Shown here: positions 1-8,170 of the stretch, one piece after another
Position numbering within the stretch: position 1 is the first letter of the stretch
Layout: every line of letters starts with the position of its first letter
DNA from: Clostridia bacterium
GTDB taxonomy: Bacteria; Bacillota; Clostridia; TANB77; UBA1234
Direction: 5' to 3'
Length of the DNA stretch: 64,000 bases
NCBI GenBank assembly: GCA_017539905.1
Contig: JAFYBZ010000041.1
Location: 48,019 to 112,018 of the forward strand
The notes under the pieces: generated by a model
Told to the model about the DNA's origin: nothing
The model's database searches: none
Seen by the model: only the letters and a program-made list of their open reading frames with translations
Made by a program: the position numbers and the translations under genes

Positions 1-2314
1 ATTGTCCATTTAAGCTTGCTATTCCATTACCATTAACACTAATATTAAAGTCACTCATTGGTAATTGAGTATTCGTTAATACATCTATTATTCCCCATTC
101 ATTACCATATGCTAAATCTCTTGCTGATTGATAAGTCATTTCTCCACCCAAATCAACAAGTCCAGTATTAAACATTTTAAATGTTATACCACCAGCATTA
201 TTCTTTAAGTAATAAACTATGCTATTCGATCTGTTTTTGTGTGTTGCTGTTATTACAACTGTTTCAGCGCCTTCTAATCCTTTTAGATTAATAGAAACCG
301 TTCCACTTGAGCTGATTGATACTCTACTGTTATCTGTTTTAAAAGAAAATTTAGTTTCGTCTAACTTATTTCCATATTGATCTGTAATACTAAATAATGC
401 ACCACTTATAATACCTTCTGATTTGTGGTTTTCATCATACTCTGTAAAATCAATTATTCCATCCGGATAAAGTGAACCATTTCTATTTAAAACAAAATAT
501 GGATTATCATTTACATTTACTTTTATTTTTAATGTTTGACTTTTTGTTTTGTACTTATTCTTTTCTTTTGGTGTAATAGTAAATGTAACATCTGTACTAT
601 ATTTAACACTAGGGCCAATCGAAATTATTGAGCCATCATATTTAATTGCACTATTACTAGATTCGATATTAAAATCACTTAATGGTAATCTGTTATAATT
701 CTTTGGATTAATAATATTCAAATCAAAAGATGCATTTCGTTCTGCATATTTATCTTTGCATAGATCTAAATCTGCAACTTCAATATTTGCACTCTTATTT
801 TGAACTTCAAATTGAATTGCACTACTTACTACAACTTGCATCGTAGCGCTACCAGTATATTTAGAACCCGATTTAGGTGTTGCTGTTATTGTTACCGTTC
901 CTGCATCTTTTGCTACAATATCTCCACCACTAATAAAAATCGATGATCTATCAGTACCAGATATACTATATCTGAAATTGCTTTTATCAATTGTTTTACC
1001 AGAATCATCTTTTAATGACCAATTTGAAAATCTTGTTTCACTTTCTCCTTCATAATTAGCTCTAAGAATGTCTGGACTAAATTTAAAATTAGTTCCTCTA
1101 TCTTCAACTTTTATTTGATAAACGCCATATTTATTTGCATCTGCTTTTGACGTTGCCGTAATTGTCGCAATGCCTGGCTTTACTCCAGTTGCAAGTCCTG
1201 TCCAAGAACTAATACGTGCAACTTCTGTTGGACTTATTGACCAAGTAACTGATCTATCTTTTGCAGTTGTTGGTAAAACTGTTGCTTTATAACTTTCAAC
1301 TCTTCCTGTTTCAAGTAAAACAGGTCCAGATATTGTAACCATATCTATATCTTCAACTGCATTTATTTCATCTCTAACAAACACATAACATGTAGCCATT
1401 TTTCCGTTGCTAGCAATTGCAGATATTCCAACTGGACTAGATCCTGTTAAAGCTTTTGCTTGTAATTGTCCGTTACCATTTACTGAAACTTTTGATGAAT
1501 CCGATGATCTCCATTCTACTGTTTTATCTGTAGCATTACTTGGTGATACAGTTGCAACTATGGTAGCTGATGATCCAATAATCATATCTTTATATGTTGG
1601 AAGTGACACATTTTGTACTTCCACAATTTCTTCTTCTTGTTCCTCTTTCTTTAATACTTTAACATTACATGTCGCTTTTACAGGGTCGCCCTTATAATTA
1701 TTTAATCTACAAGTTAATGTTGTAGTACCTTCTTTAATTCCTTGAATCTTAGTAGTTCCACCGCTTGTTTTAATAGTAGCAACAGAGCTATCTCCTATAC
1801 TCCATGAAAGACTTCCTGTAGCATTCTTTAAAACACCTTGTATTGAACCACTTAGCTCTCCTTCATGAACTTGTACAGTAGTTGGTTTCATTATTATATA
1901 TGGTGGTGGAGGTGTTGAAGGTGCATCATTTCCAGCAGGCATTTCGGCTCCTTCAGGATATATAGTAACGCTTATACTTCTAACAAGTCCTGGTGATTGT
2001 TTTATTCCTATTGCTATAGAAGCAGATGTTGTTGCACTAACCTTCGCCGCTGTAATAGATGAACCTGAAAATGATAATTCAGCTGAACTACCATATTTGA
2101 TAGGTGTTCCTATAGCCTTCAAAATAACATTTTTCGATGTGCCTCCTCTAATATTTACATGGCTTGGTGTAGATAATAAGTAGCCTCCTGATGATGTTGT
2201 TCCATCATTTCCAGAGTCACCACTATTTGCTTTTGCCGCAAATACGCTTCCAGTAGCAAACAGAATCAGTATCAGTAGTATTAAACTGATCTTTTTAACA
2301 ATAGAAGTATACAT
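1..2314 (-). CDS. Ig-like (Big_2-type) secreted surface protein, N-terminal part, runs off the window
   Basis: The minus-strand frame is open from an ATG at 2314 to the window edge, giving about 771 codons without a stop; the C-terminus lies outside. A ribosome binding site (GGGAGGAG) precedes the ATG. The protein starts with a lysine-containing n-region and a hydrophobic stretch ending in VFA-AKA, a typical signal peptide. A beta-rich region, a proline run (TPPPP) and several bacterial Ig-like domains follow, with motifs such as SVTWS.SP and G.ATITATSKA. The first roughly 270 residues are nearly the same as those of the gene at 3334-7857, in DNA as well as protein; further on the two diverge. 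It is probably extracellular and adhesive or structural, but no ligand can be inferred. Confidence 0.85.
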   Translation of the reverse strand, partial: MYTSIVKKISLILLILILFATGSVFAAKANSGDSGNDGTTSSGGYLLSTPSHVNIRGGTSKNVILKAIGTPIKYGSSAELSFSGSSITAAKVSATTSASIAIGIKQSPGLVRSISVTIYPEGAEMPAGNDAPSTPPPPYIIMKPTTVQVHEGELSGSIQGVLKNATGSLSWSIGDSSVATIKTSGGTTKIQGIKEGTTTLTCRLNNYKGDPVKATCNVKVLKKEEQEEEIVEVQNVSLPTYKDMIIGSSATIVATVSPSNATDKTVEWRSSDSSKVSVNGNGQLQAKALTGSSPVGISAIASNGKMATCYVFVRDEINAVEDIDMVTISGPVLLETGRVESYKATVLPTTAKDRSVTWSISPTEVARISSWTGLATGVKPGIATITATSKADANKYGVYQIKVEDRGTNFKFSPDILRANYEGESETRFSNWSLKDDSGKTIDKSNFRYSISGTDRSSIFISGGDIVAKDAGTVTITATPKSGSKYTGSATMQVVVSSAIQFEVQNKSANIEVADLDLCKDKYAERNASFDLNIINPKNYNRLPLSDFNIESSNSAIKYDGSIISIGPSVKYSTDVTFTITPKEKNKYKTKSQTLKIKVNVNDNPYFVLNRNGSLYPDGIIDFTEYDENHKSEGIISGALFSITDQYGNKLDETKFSFKTDNSRVSISSSGTVSINLKGLEGAETVVITATHKNRSNSIVYYLKNNAGGITFKMFNTGLVDLGGEMTYQSARDLAYGNEWGIIDVLTNTQLPMSDFNISVNGNGIASLNGQ

Positions 2315-2375
2315 CTAAATATCTCCTCCCATTTTATGCTTAAAACTGCTAAATACATGTTTTAGATAGTATTAA

Positions 2376-2399
2376 GGCGACACTAATAATAGTGCCGCC
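2376..2399 (-). promoter_or_regulatory. 5'-UTR hairpin ahead of the first Ig-like gene
   Basis: A 10-bp stem (GGCGGCACTA against TAGTGTCGCC on the minus strand, one G-U pair) with a four-base loop lies about 62 bases upstream of the ATG at 2314. No T-run follows, so it is not an obvious terminator. It may stabilise the leader or modulate translation. Confidence 0.4.
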
Positions 2400-2472
2400 C
2401 GCCCTCATCTTTAGTTAATTAAATATTTTATCTTTTGTAAAATGCAAATCAAGAATTTGCTTATCTAATATA

Positions 2473-2501
2473 ATAATAAATATATATTAAAAAAAGTTCA
2501 A
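2473..2501 (-). promoter_or_regulatory. Sigma-A-type promoter for the first Ig-like gene
   Basis: On the minus strand TTGAAC (2501-2496) and TATTAT (2478-2473) are separated by exactly 17 bases. This would give a leader of about 150 bases before the ATG at 2314. Confidence 0.5.
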
Positions 2502-2514
2502 GTTAAGTTTTTGC

Positions 2515-2554
2515 AAGGCTTTCAGCCATTTTTGTACTGTAACAAAAAAGCCTT
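2515..2554 (-). other. Hairpin upstream of the first Ig-like promoter
   Basis: An outer stem AAGGCTTT/AAAGCCTT encloses an inner TTTGT/ACAAA pair. It lies next to a motif (TAAA, 18 bases, CCGTAA on the minus strand) that recurs upstream of the second Ig-like gene. Function is unknown; the rest of 2315-2785 is AT-rich and non-coding. Confidence 0.4.
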
Positions 2555-2590
2555 TACGGATACGATACTTTATAGCTTTTAGTCTAAAAA

Positions 2591-2651
2591 CCTGAAATAT
2601 AAAATTAAATCTGGTGTAATAAAATCAGCACAAAATCCCTTATATTTCAGG
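2591..2651. repeat. 12-bp perfect inverted repeat with 37-base spacer
   Basis: CCTGAAATATAA at 2591-2602 is the exact reverse complement of 2640-2651. It sits between the divergent promoters of the Ig-like gene and the GC-richer small gene. It could be a hairpin, an operator pair or a scar of the insertion that brought the small gene. Confidence 0.5.
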
Positions 2652-2690
2652 ATTATTTCATGAGATTTATGCTATTTTCTTTGAATTATG

Positions 2691-2719
2691 TTGACAAATT
2701 ATGTAAAGTGTGATATTAT
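2691..2719 (+). promoter_or_regulatory. Strong sigma-A promoter for the small secreted-protein gene
   Basis: TTGACA at 2691-2696 and TATTAT at 2714-2719 with a 17-base spacer; the -35 box is a perfect consensus. It points at the gene starting at 2786. Confidence 0.7.
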
Positions 2720-2785
2720 TGGCGTGGTTCAAACACAAATACTGATATCTTGAAAGATATCCACATCAATAAGGAGGCATATGCT

Positions 2786-3211
2786 ATGAAACGGTTTCTC
2801 ACTATCTTCCTCGCAATTATGATGATTTCCACCCTGGCCCTGGCAGACGGATTTGATAATCTCAACGATATTCAGATCGCTGCCGATGACGGAAAAGACG
2901 GCACTGTTTACTACTTCATCACCCTGAATCCCCTCATCGACAATGACTGCCTGCAGAAAATCTTCTCCCCGGATGACACCTTCAAAAATCTCTCTTTGAG
3001 AGGAGTACCCGTTACCAGCTTTGAGATTATGCCCATTATGGACAGAGACGCTATGGTTATTACCCTAAGCAACAATGAGCGCTACTTCCTGGACTGTGTA
3101 AAGACGCACGGCGGCGACCATTTTGTCCTGGAAGAAAGCATCTACCAGCTCTGCAAAGCATATTTCGGCGATGAATACGATTATTTCCCGAAAACCCCCG
3201 AAATCTTTTGA
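2786..3211 (+). CDS. Small secreted protein of unknown function, GC-richer than its surroundings
   Basis: The start is the ATG at 2786, eight bases after a perfect AAGGAGG; an upstream in-frame ATG at 2750 has no such site. The product is 141 residues with a clear signal peptide (KR, hydrophobic core, cleavage after LALA, about residue 20). The mature part is acidic, has three cysteines and resembles no family I recognise. Base use is unlike the neighbours: 57 of the 120 bases from 2881 to 3000 are G or C, and codons such as CTG, CCC and GGC are common, while adjacent genes favour TTA, CCA and GGA. It carries its own promoter and terminator as a self-contained cassette between two Ig-like paralogs that run the other way. 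Recent horizontal acquisition is the likeliest reading. Confidence 0.8.
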   Translation: MKRFLTIFLAIMMISTLALADGFDNLNDIQIAADDGKDGTVYYFITLNPLIDNDCLQKIFSPDDTFKNLSLRGVPVTSFEIMPIMDRDAMVITLSNNERYFLDCVKTHGGDHFVLEESIYQLCKAYFGDEYDYFPKTPEIF

Positions 3212-3217
3212 TGCATG

Positions 3218-3247
3218 AAAAACCCTCAGTTAAAACTGAGGGTTTTT
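3218..3247. terminator. Bidirectional intrinsic terminator
   Basis: A 13-bp stem (left arm 3218-3230, right arm 3235-3247) with a four-base loop; A- and T-runs at the two ends let it work for the plus-strand gene ending at 3211 and the minus-strand gene ending at 3334. Confidence 0.85.
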
Positions 3248-3333
3248 CTTTTTATCTTTAGTATCTTAATAATTTTATCTTTAGTAAATTAATTCTTTTT
3301 CATTAGTATAGTAATCTATTTTGTAAAACCTGA

Positions 3334-6300
3334 TTATCCTTTAAGTTCTTTTACAGTAAGTGTAGCTGTAGATTGATGTCCAGAAATCTTATCAGTTGCA
3401 GTAACTGTTACTGAACCAGCTTTCTTTCCATATACTAATCCATCAATGATTTCAGCGTTACCATTGCTTAGGCTGTATGTAATATCTACATCTGCATTTT
3501 CTGGTGTAATCTTCAAGTTAGATAAATCATATACTGTCCAATCCGCTTCAAAAGACTCATCTTTTGAAAATCTAATTGTTGCACTCTTTGGTGAGAATGC
3601 TATCTTAGTAGCTTTGTTTTTATCGCTCTTGATTGTTACGGTTGTCTTTAATGCATTACCTTTACTGTTCTTTACAATGCTTCCATTCTTATATAGATTA
3701 ATAACAGCTGTTAATGTACTCTTGGCTTTTTTATCTTCAGGCCACTTATTACAAATTACGCTTCCGCCAGAATTTGTAACGAAGTCAACTGGTCCTCTGA
3801 TTGTTAATCCATCATCATTTCCGCTTGCAAGAACATCTCCTACTGTAATTGTATCTCCAAATGTTACTGTTAATGCACTAACCATGGCTAGCTTTTGTTT
3901 TAATTCTTTTACTGTTAAAGATGCTGTTGCAGTTTTTCCTGATATCTTGTCTTTTGCAGTTAATGTAACTGAACCTTCTTTAACACCATATACTAAACCA
4001 TCTATAATTTGTGCATTTCCATTACTTAAGCTATATGATATATCTACTTTTGCTCCTTCTGGAGTAATCTTTAGATTGCTTAAGCTATATGGATCATTTT
4101 GGTTATCAAATGCTTCATCGTTAGTAAATGTAACAGTTGCAGATTTTGGTGAGAATTCTAATTTCTTTAACTTAGTCTCATCACTTGTAATAGTAACTAG
4201 AGTGCTTAATGCATTTCCTTTACTATTTTTTACAATCTTTCCATTCTTATATAGATTAATTGTTACTGTAACTTTGTCTTTATCTTCTTTATCTTTTGGC
4301 CACTTGTTGCAAGTAATACTTGTTCCATTATTTGTGCAGTAATCAACTGGTCCTTTAATAGTTAATCCTTCTGAACTACCACTAGCTAATACTTCAGATA
4401 AACTAATTGTTTCTCCAAATTTCTTAGATAATGATCCAACCATTGAATATGATTCTTTAAGTTCTTTTACTGTTAAAGATACTTTTGCAGTTTTTCCTGA
4501 AATACTATCAGTTGCAGTTACTGTTGCACTACCTTCTTTAACACCATATACTAAGCCATCTAAGATCTCAACATTTCCATTGCTTGCAGAGTATGAAATA
4601 TCTACATCTGCATCTTCTGGAGTAACTTTTAGATTACTTAGGCTATATGGAACAATTTGATTATCAAACACTTCATCATTTGTAAATATTACTGTTGCAG
4701 ATTTTGGTGAGAATTCTAATTTCTTAGCTCTCTTTTCTGCTCTTTCAATAGTTACAACTGTCTTTAATGCATTGCCTTTACTGTTCTTTACGATGCTTCC
4801 GTTCTTATATAGATTAACAACTGCTGTTAATTTATCTTTATCTTCTTTATCTTTTGGCCACTTGTTTAAGCTAATGCTTGTTCCATTATTTGTACAGAAC
4901 TCAACTGGTCCTTTAATTGTTAATCCTTCTGAGCTACCACTAGCTAATACTTCAGATAAACTAATTGTTTCTCCATATTTCTTAGTTAATGAAGCAACCA
5001 TTGAATATGATTCTTTTAATTCTTTAACTGTTAAAGATACTTTTGCAGTCTTACCTGAAATACTATCTTTAGCTGTTACAGTTGCACTACCTTCTTTAAC
5101 ACCATATACTAGACCATCTAGAATCTCAACATTTCCATTGCTTGCTGAATATGAAATGTCTACTACTGCTGTCTCTGGTGTAATTACCAAATTACCTAAA
5201 TCATATGGAACAATTTGGTTATCAAATACTTCATCATTTGTAAAGATAACTGTAGCTGAATTTGGTTTAAATTCTAACTTAGATAGTTTTGTTTCATCTC
5301 TAAGAATTGTAACTGTTGTAGCTAATGCATTGCCTTTACTATTCTTAACAATCTTACCATTCTTATATAGATTAATTACTGCTGTTAATGATTCTTTGTC
5401 TTCTTTATCTTTTGGCCACTTGTTACAAATAATACTTGTTCCGTTATTTGTAACTAAAGTCTTTGGTCCTTTAATTGTTAAGCCTTCTGGATTTCCACTA
5501 ATTAATACTTCTTCAAGAGTAATTGTTTCACCGAACTTCTTAGTTAGAGCACTTGCAACCGCGTATGATTGTTTTAACTCTTCAACTGTTAAAGTTACTT
5601 TAGCAGATAGACCAGAAATACTATCAGTAGCTGTTACTGTTGCTTGTCCTTCTTTTACACCATATACTAGACCATCTAGTATCTCAACGTTTCCGTTGCT
5701 TGCTGAATATGAAATATCAACATTTGCATTTTGTGGTGTAACTTTCAAATTACCCAAGTCATATGGAACAATTTGATTATCAAATACTTCATCATTTGTA
5801 AATATTACTGTTGCAGATTTTGGTGAAAATTCTAATTTAGTTGCTCTAACATTTCCATCATCTACTGTTACTGTAGAAGTAGCTACGCTTGCTCCGTTGA
5901 AGTAAATATGAATCGTAAACTTACCTACTTCTTTATCATCTAATTTAACTGTGCTTCCAGCGCTTCCTTTAGATAAGCCTATCTTCCAATACTTAGAAAT
6001 CTCGTTTGCACTTGGCATTGGACTAAAGCTTGCTACATCACTTATAGAAAGTGTTTGTCCTGGTTTAGCTACTATATCTTTTCCAGATACAGTATATACT
6101 TTAACGTTAATACTATATCTTAATTGACCTTTCTTATATGAGCCATCTTTAGCATCATCTTTATAGTATCCTTTAATATTTGTTACTGCTCCGGCAGTTA
6201 AGTTTTGAAGTTTAACCTCTCCCTTGCTACCCATTGCACTTGATGGATCCCAAATATATGCTGTTGTATCTCCAGTATCTTTAATTCTTGTAGAACTAAT

Positions 6301-7857
6301 ACCATGATTTCTTGCACCTGCATAGAATTCATAAGATCTACTTAATACTTCTCCTTCTGGAACATCTCCATTTTTAACTGTTATAGACATACTTGCTGTT
6401 CCAGAATAACTAGAAGACGCTTTTGGTGTTGCAACTAAGGTAACCGAACCTTCTCCTTTTGCAACAATTGAACTTCCTCCTTGAAGGAATATCTTGCTTC
6501 TGTCTGAACCTGAAATAGTAAAAGTAAAGTTACCTTTATTTAATTCATGTCCATTTTTATCTACAAGGCCCCAAGAAGAACTACTTACTTCTTTCTTTCC
6601 ATCTAAATCTAATGTCAAAGAACTTGGTGAAATATAAAAGTTAGTTCCACTATCTGTTACTTTAACTGTATGTGATGCTTTCTTTGTAGTATCTGCTTTT
6701 GAAGTTGCAGTTATAGTAACTGTTCCTTTTTCATATGCTTGTACCATTCCTGTAAAGCTTACTCTTGCTATACTAGGATCAGAAGATTCCCAAGTAACAG
6801 ATCTATTTGCAACAGTAGTTGGTAAAACAGTTGCTGTTAAGGAAATTCTCTTTCCTTTTTCAACTTCTGTTGGTCCACCTATAGAAACACTTTCTACTTC
6901 CTCAACAGCAAGATTTTCTTCTTTAACAAAAACTGTACAAGTTGCCATCTTTCCATTATTTGCAATTGCAGATATTCCTGCATATCCTGTCTTTTTAGCA
7001 GTTAATCTACCATTGCTAACAGAAACGATATCAGAGTTTGATGATCTCCATTCTACTGTTTTATCTGTAGCATTACTTGGTGATACAGTTGCAACTAATG
7101 TAGCTGTTGTTCCAACAACCATATCTTTATATGTTGGAAGTGATACACTTTGTACTTCGATAATTTGTTCTTCTTCTTCTTCCTTCTTTAATACTTTTAC
7201 AGTACATGTTGCTTTTACTGGATCGCCTTTATAATTATTAAGTCTACAAGTTAATGTTGTAGTACCTTCTTTTATACCTTGAACCTTAGTTGTTCCACCG
7301 CTTGTTTTAATTGAAGCAACTGAACTATCTCCTATACTCCATGAAAGACTTCCTGTAGCATTCTTTAAAACACCTTGAATTGAACCACTTAGTTCTCCTT
7401 CATGAACTTGTACAGTAGTTGGTTTCATTATTATATATGGTGGAGGTGGTGTCGATGGAGCATCATTTCCAGCAGGCATATCTACTCCTTCAGGATATAT
7501 AGTAACACTTATACTTCTAACAAGTCCTGGTGATTGTCTTATTCCTATTGCTATAGAAGCAGATGTTGTTGCACTAACCTTTGCTGCTGTAATAGATGAA
7601 CCTGAAAATGATAATTCAGCTGAACTACCATATTTAATAGGTGTACCAACAGCTTTAGTTATTACATTCTTTGATGTGCCTCCTCTTATATTGACATGAC
7701 TTGGTGTAGTCAATAAGTAGCCTCCTGATGATGTCGTACCTTCATTTCCAGAGTCACCACTTTTGGCTGCAAATGATGTTGTTGCTAGTCCTACAACTAA
7801 AACAACTATCAATAATGCAATCGCTGTCAATTTCTTAATTGATGAAATAACTTTCAT
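3334..7857 (-). CDS. Giant Ig-like repeat surface protein (1507 aa)
   Basis: This is a complete secreted protein. It has a signal peptide at residues 1-30 (cleavage after SFA), a beta-rich N-terminal region and a proline run at 135-140. Bacterial Ig-like (Big_2) domains follow at about 150-225, 233-315 and 320-400, then a mixed region with further Ig-like folds. From about residue 672 there are four tandem 186-residue repeats plus a fifth half repeat. Each repeat pairs a Big_2-like half (SATV.FTNDE, VYGVKEGSATVTA) with a second module (GLTIKGP, NGTSI..NKWP, INLYKNG..VKNSKGNA). No LPXTG motif, SLH domain or C-terminal membrane anchor is visible, so how it stays on the cell is unclear. The N-terminus is almost identical to the partial paralog at 1-2314. 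The start has a good ribosome binding site (GGAGAGG). A surface or adhesin role is inferred; the ligand is unknown. Confidence 0.9.
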   Translation of the reverse strand: MKVISSIKKLTAIALLIVVLVVGLATTSFAAKSGDSGNEGTTSSGGYLLTTPSHVNIRGGTSKNVITKAVGTPIKYGSSAELSFSGSSITAAKVSATTSASIAIGIRQSPGLVRSISVTIYPEGVDMPAGNDAPSTPPPPYIIMKPTTVQVHEGELSGSIQGVLKNATGSLSWSIGDSSVASIKTSGGTTKVQGIKEGTTTLTCRLNNYKGDPVKATCTVKVLKKEEEEEQIIEVQSVSLPTYKDMVVGTTATLVATVSPSNATDKTVEWRSSNSDIVSVSNGRLTAKKTGYAGISAIANNGKMATCTVFVKEENLAVEEVESVSIGGPTEVEKGKRISLTATVLPTTVANRSVTWESSDPSIARVSFTGMVQAYEKGTVTITATSKADTTKKASHTVKVTDSGTNFYISPSSLTLDLDGKKEVSSSSWGLVDKNGHELNKGNFTFTISGSDRSKIFLQGGSSIVAKGEGSVTLVATPKASSSYSGTASMSITVKNGDVPEGEVLSRSYEFYAGARNHGISSTRIKDTGDTTAYIWDPSSAMGSKGEVKLQNLTAGAVTNIKGYYKDDAKDGSYKKGQLRYSINVKVYTVSGKDIVAKPGQTLSISDVASFSPMPSANEISKYWKIGLSKGSAGSTVKLDDKEVGKFTIHIYFNGASVATSTVTVDDGNVRATKLEFSPKSATVIFTNDEVFDNQIVPYDLGNLKVTPQNANVDISYSASNGNVEILDGLVYGVKEGQATVTATDSISGLSAKVTLTVEELKQSYAVASALTKKFGETITLEEVLISGNPEGLTIKGPKTLVTNNGTSIICNKWPKDKEDKESLTAVINLYKNGKIVKNSKGNALATTVTILRDETKLSKLEFKPNSATVIFTNDEVFDNQIVPYDLGNLVITPETAVVDISYSASNGNVEILDGLVYGVKEGSATVTAKDSISGKTAKVSLTVKELKESYSMVASLTKKYGETISLSEVLASGSSEGLTIKGPVEFCTNNGTSISLNKWPKDKEDKDKLTAVVNLYKNGSIVKNSKGNALKTVVTIERAEKRAKKLEFSPKSATVIFTNDEVFDNQIVPYSLSNLKVTPEDADVDISYSASNGNVEILDGLVYGVKEGSATVTATDSISGKTAKVSLTVKELKESYSMVGSLSKKFGETISLSEVLASGSSEGLTIKGPVDYCTNNGTSITCNKWPKDKEDKDKVTVTINLYKNGKIVKNSKGNALSTLVTITSDETKLKKLEFSPKSATVTFTNDEAFDNQNDPYSLSNLKITPEGAKVDISYSLSNGNAQIIDGLVYGVKEGSVTLTAKDKISGKTATASLTVKELKQKLAMVSALTVTFGDTITVGDVLASGNDDGLTIRGPVDFVTNSGGSVICNKWPEDKKAKSTLTAVINLYKNGSIVKNSKGNALKTTVTIKSDKNKATKIAFSPKSATIRFSKDESFEADWTVYDLSNLKITPENADVDITYSLSNGNAEIIDGLVYGKKAGSVTVTATDKISGHQSTATLTVKELKG
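3337..5843 (-). repeat. Tandem coding repeat array, about 558-bp unit, 4.5 copies
   Basis: The conserved segment encoding EFSPKSAT recurs near 5830, 5270, 4712, 4154 and 3592, a period of about 558-562 bases. Long stretches are nearly identical between units, for example the part encoding NLYKNG. Copy-number change by recombination is plausible. Confidence 0.85.
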
Positions 7858-8170
7858 AGATACCTCTCCTTTTTACTTTTCATAAAAATATCAATTGTAT
7901 TCTAAAAAATACTACATAAATAAAAAAAACTTTGCAAGCCCTATTTTTCGGGCTTTTGCAAAGTTTTTATTAATATCATTTTTTATATAATTACGGAAAT
8001 ACATACCTTTAGCTTTTAATATCAATTAGCATGTAACAAAAAATACAAACACTTGTAATATTGTTGTAATAATTCTTTAAACACTTGATATCCCTATATG
8101 TTACGGCTCACAGCAAAATTATTGGAAATTTAAAAAGCTAGGGAAATCAATACTTTCGGGTTTGTAAAAT
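7858..8170 (-). promoter_or_regulatory. Long leader/intergenic region of the second Ig-like gene
   Basis: This 313-base stretch has no gene. On the minus strand it holds a motif TAAA, 18 bases, CCGTAA (about 7992-8019) that also occurs upstream of the first Ig-like gene. It then holds the hairpin at 7925-7968 and a weak promoter candidate (TTGCAA, 17 bases, TAGTAT) that overlaps the hairpin's 3' arm. A GGAGAGG ribosome binding site precedes the ATG. Confidence 0.4.
7925..7968 (-). terminator. Strong hairpin with U-run upstream of the giant Ig-like gene
   Basis: Arms at 7925-7941 and 7950-7968 pair over about 17 bp and are followed on the minus strand by eight T. It can end transcription from the FAD oxidoreductase gene, whose stop is about 200 bases away, or act as an attenuator for the Ig-like gene. 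Confidence 0.6.

Noticed and set aside
3446..5776. Long plus-strand open frames opposite the giant Ig-like gene
   Set aside because: They arise from the repetitive AT-rich coding sequence in antisense; they have no ribosome binding site or protein-like composition.
3337..5843. Regular repeats suggesting a CRISPR array
   Set aside because: The unit is about 558 bases and lies within one open coding frame; there are no short repeats with unique spacers or cas genes.
8093..8160. Plus-strand segment resembling parts of a c-di-GMP-I riboswitch (GGAAAT, AAAGCTAGGG)
   Set aside because: The conserved core and flanking stems are incomplete and no plus-strand gene follows.
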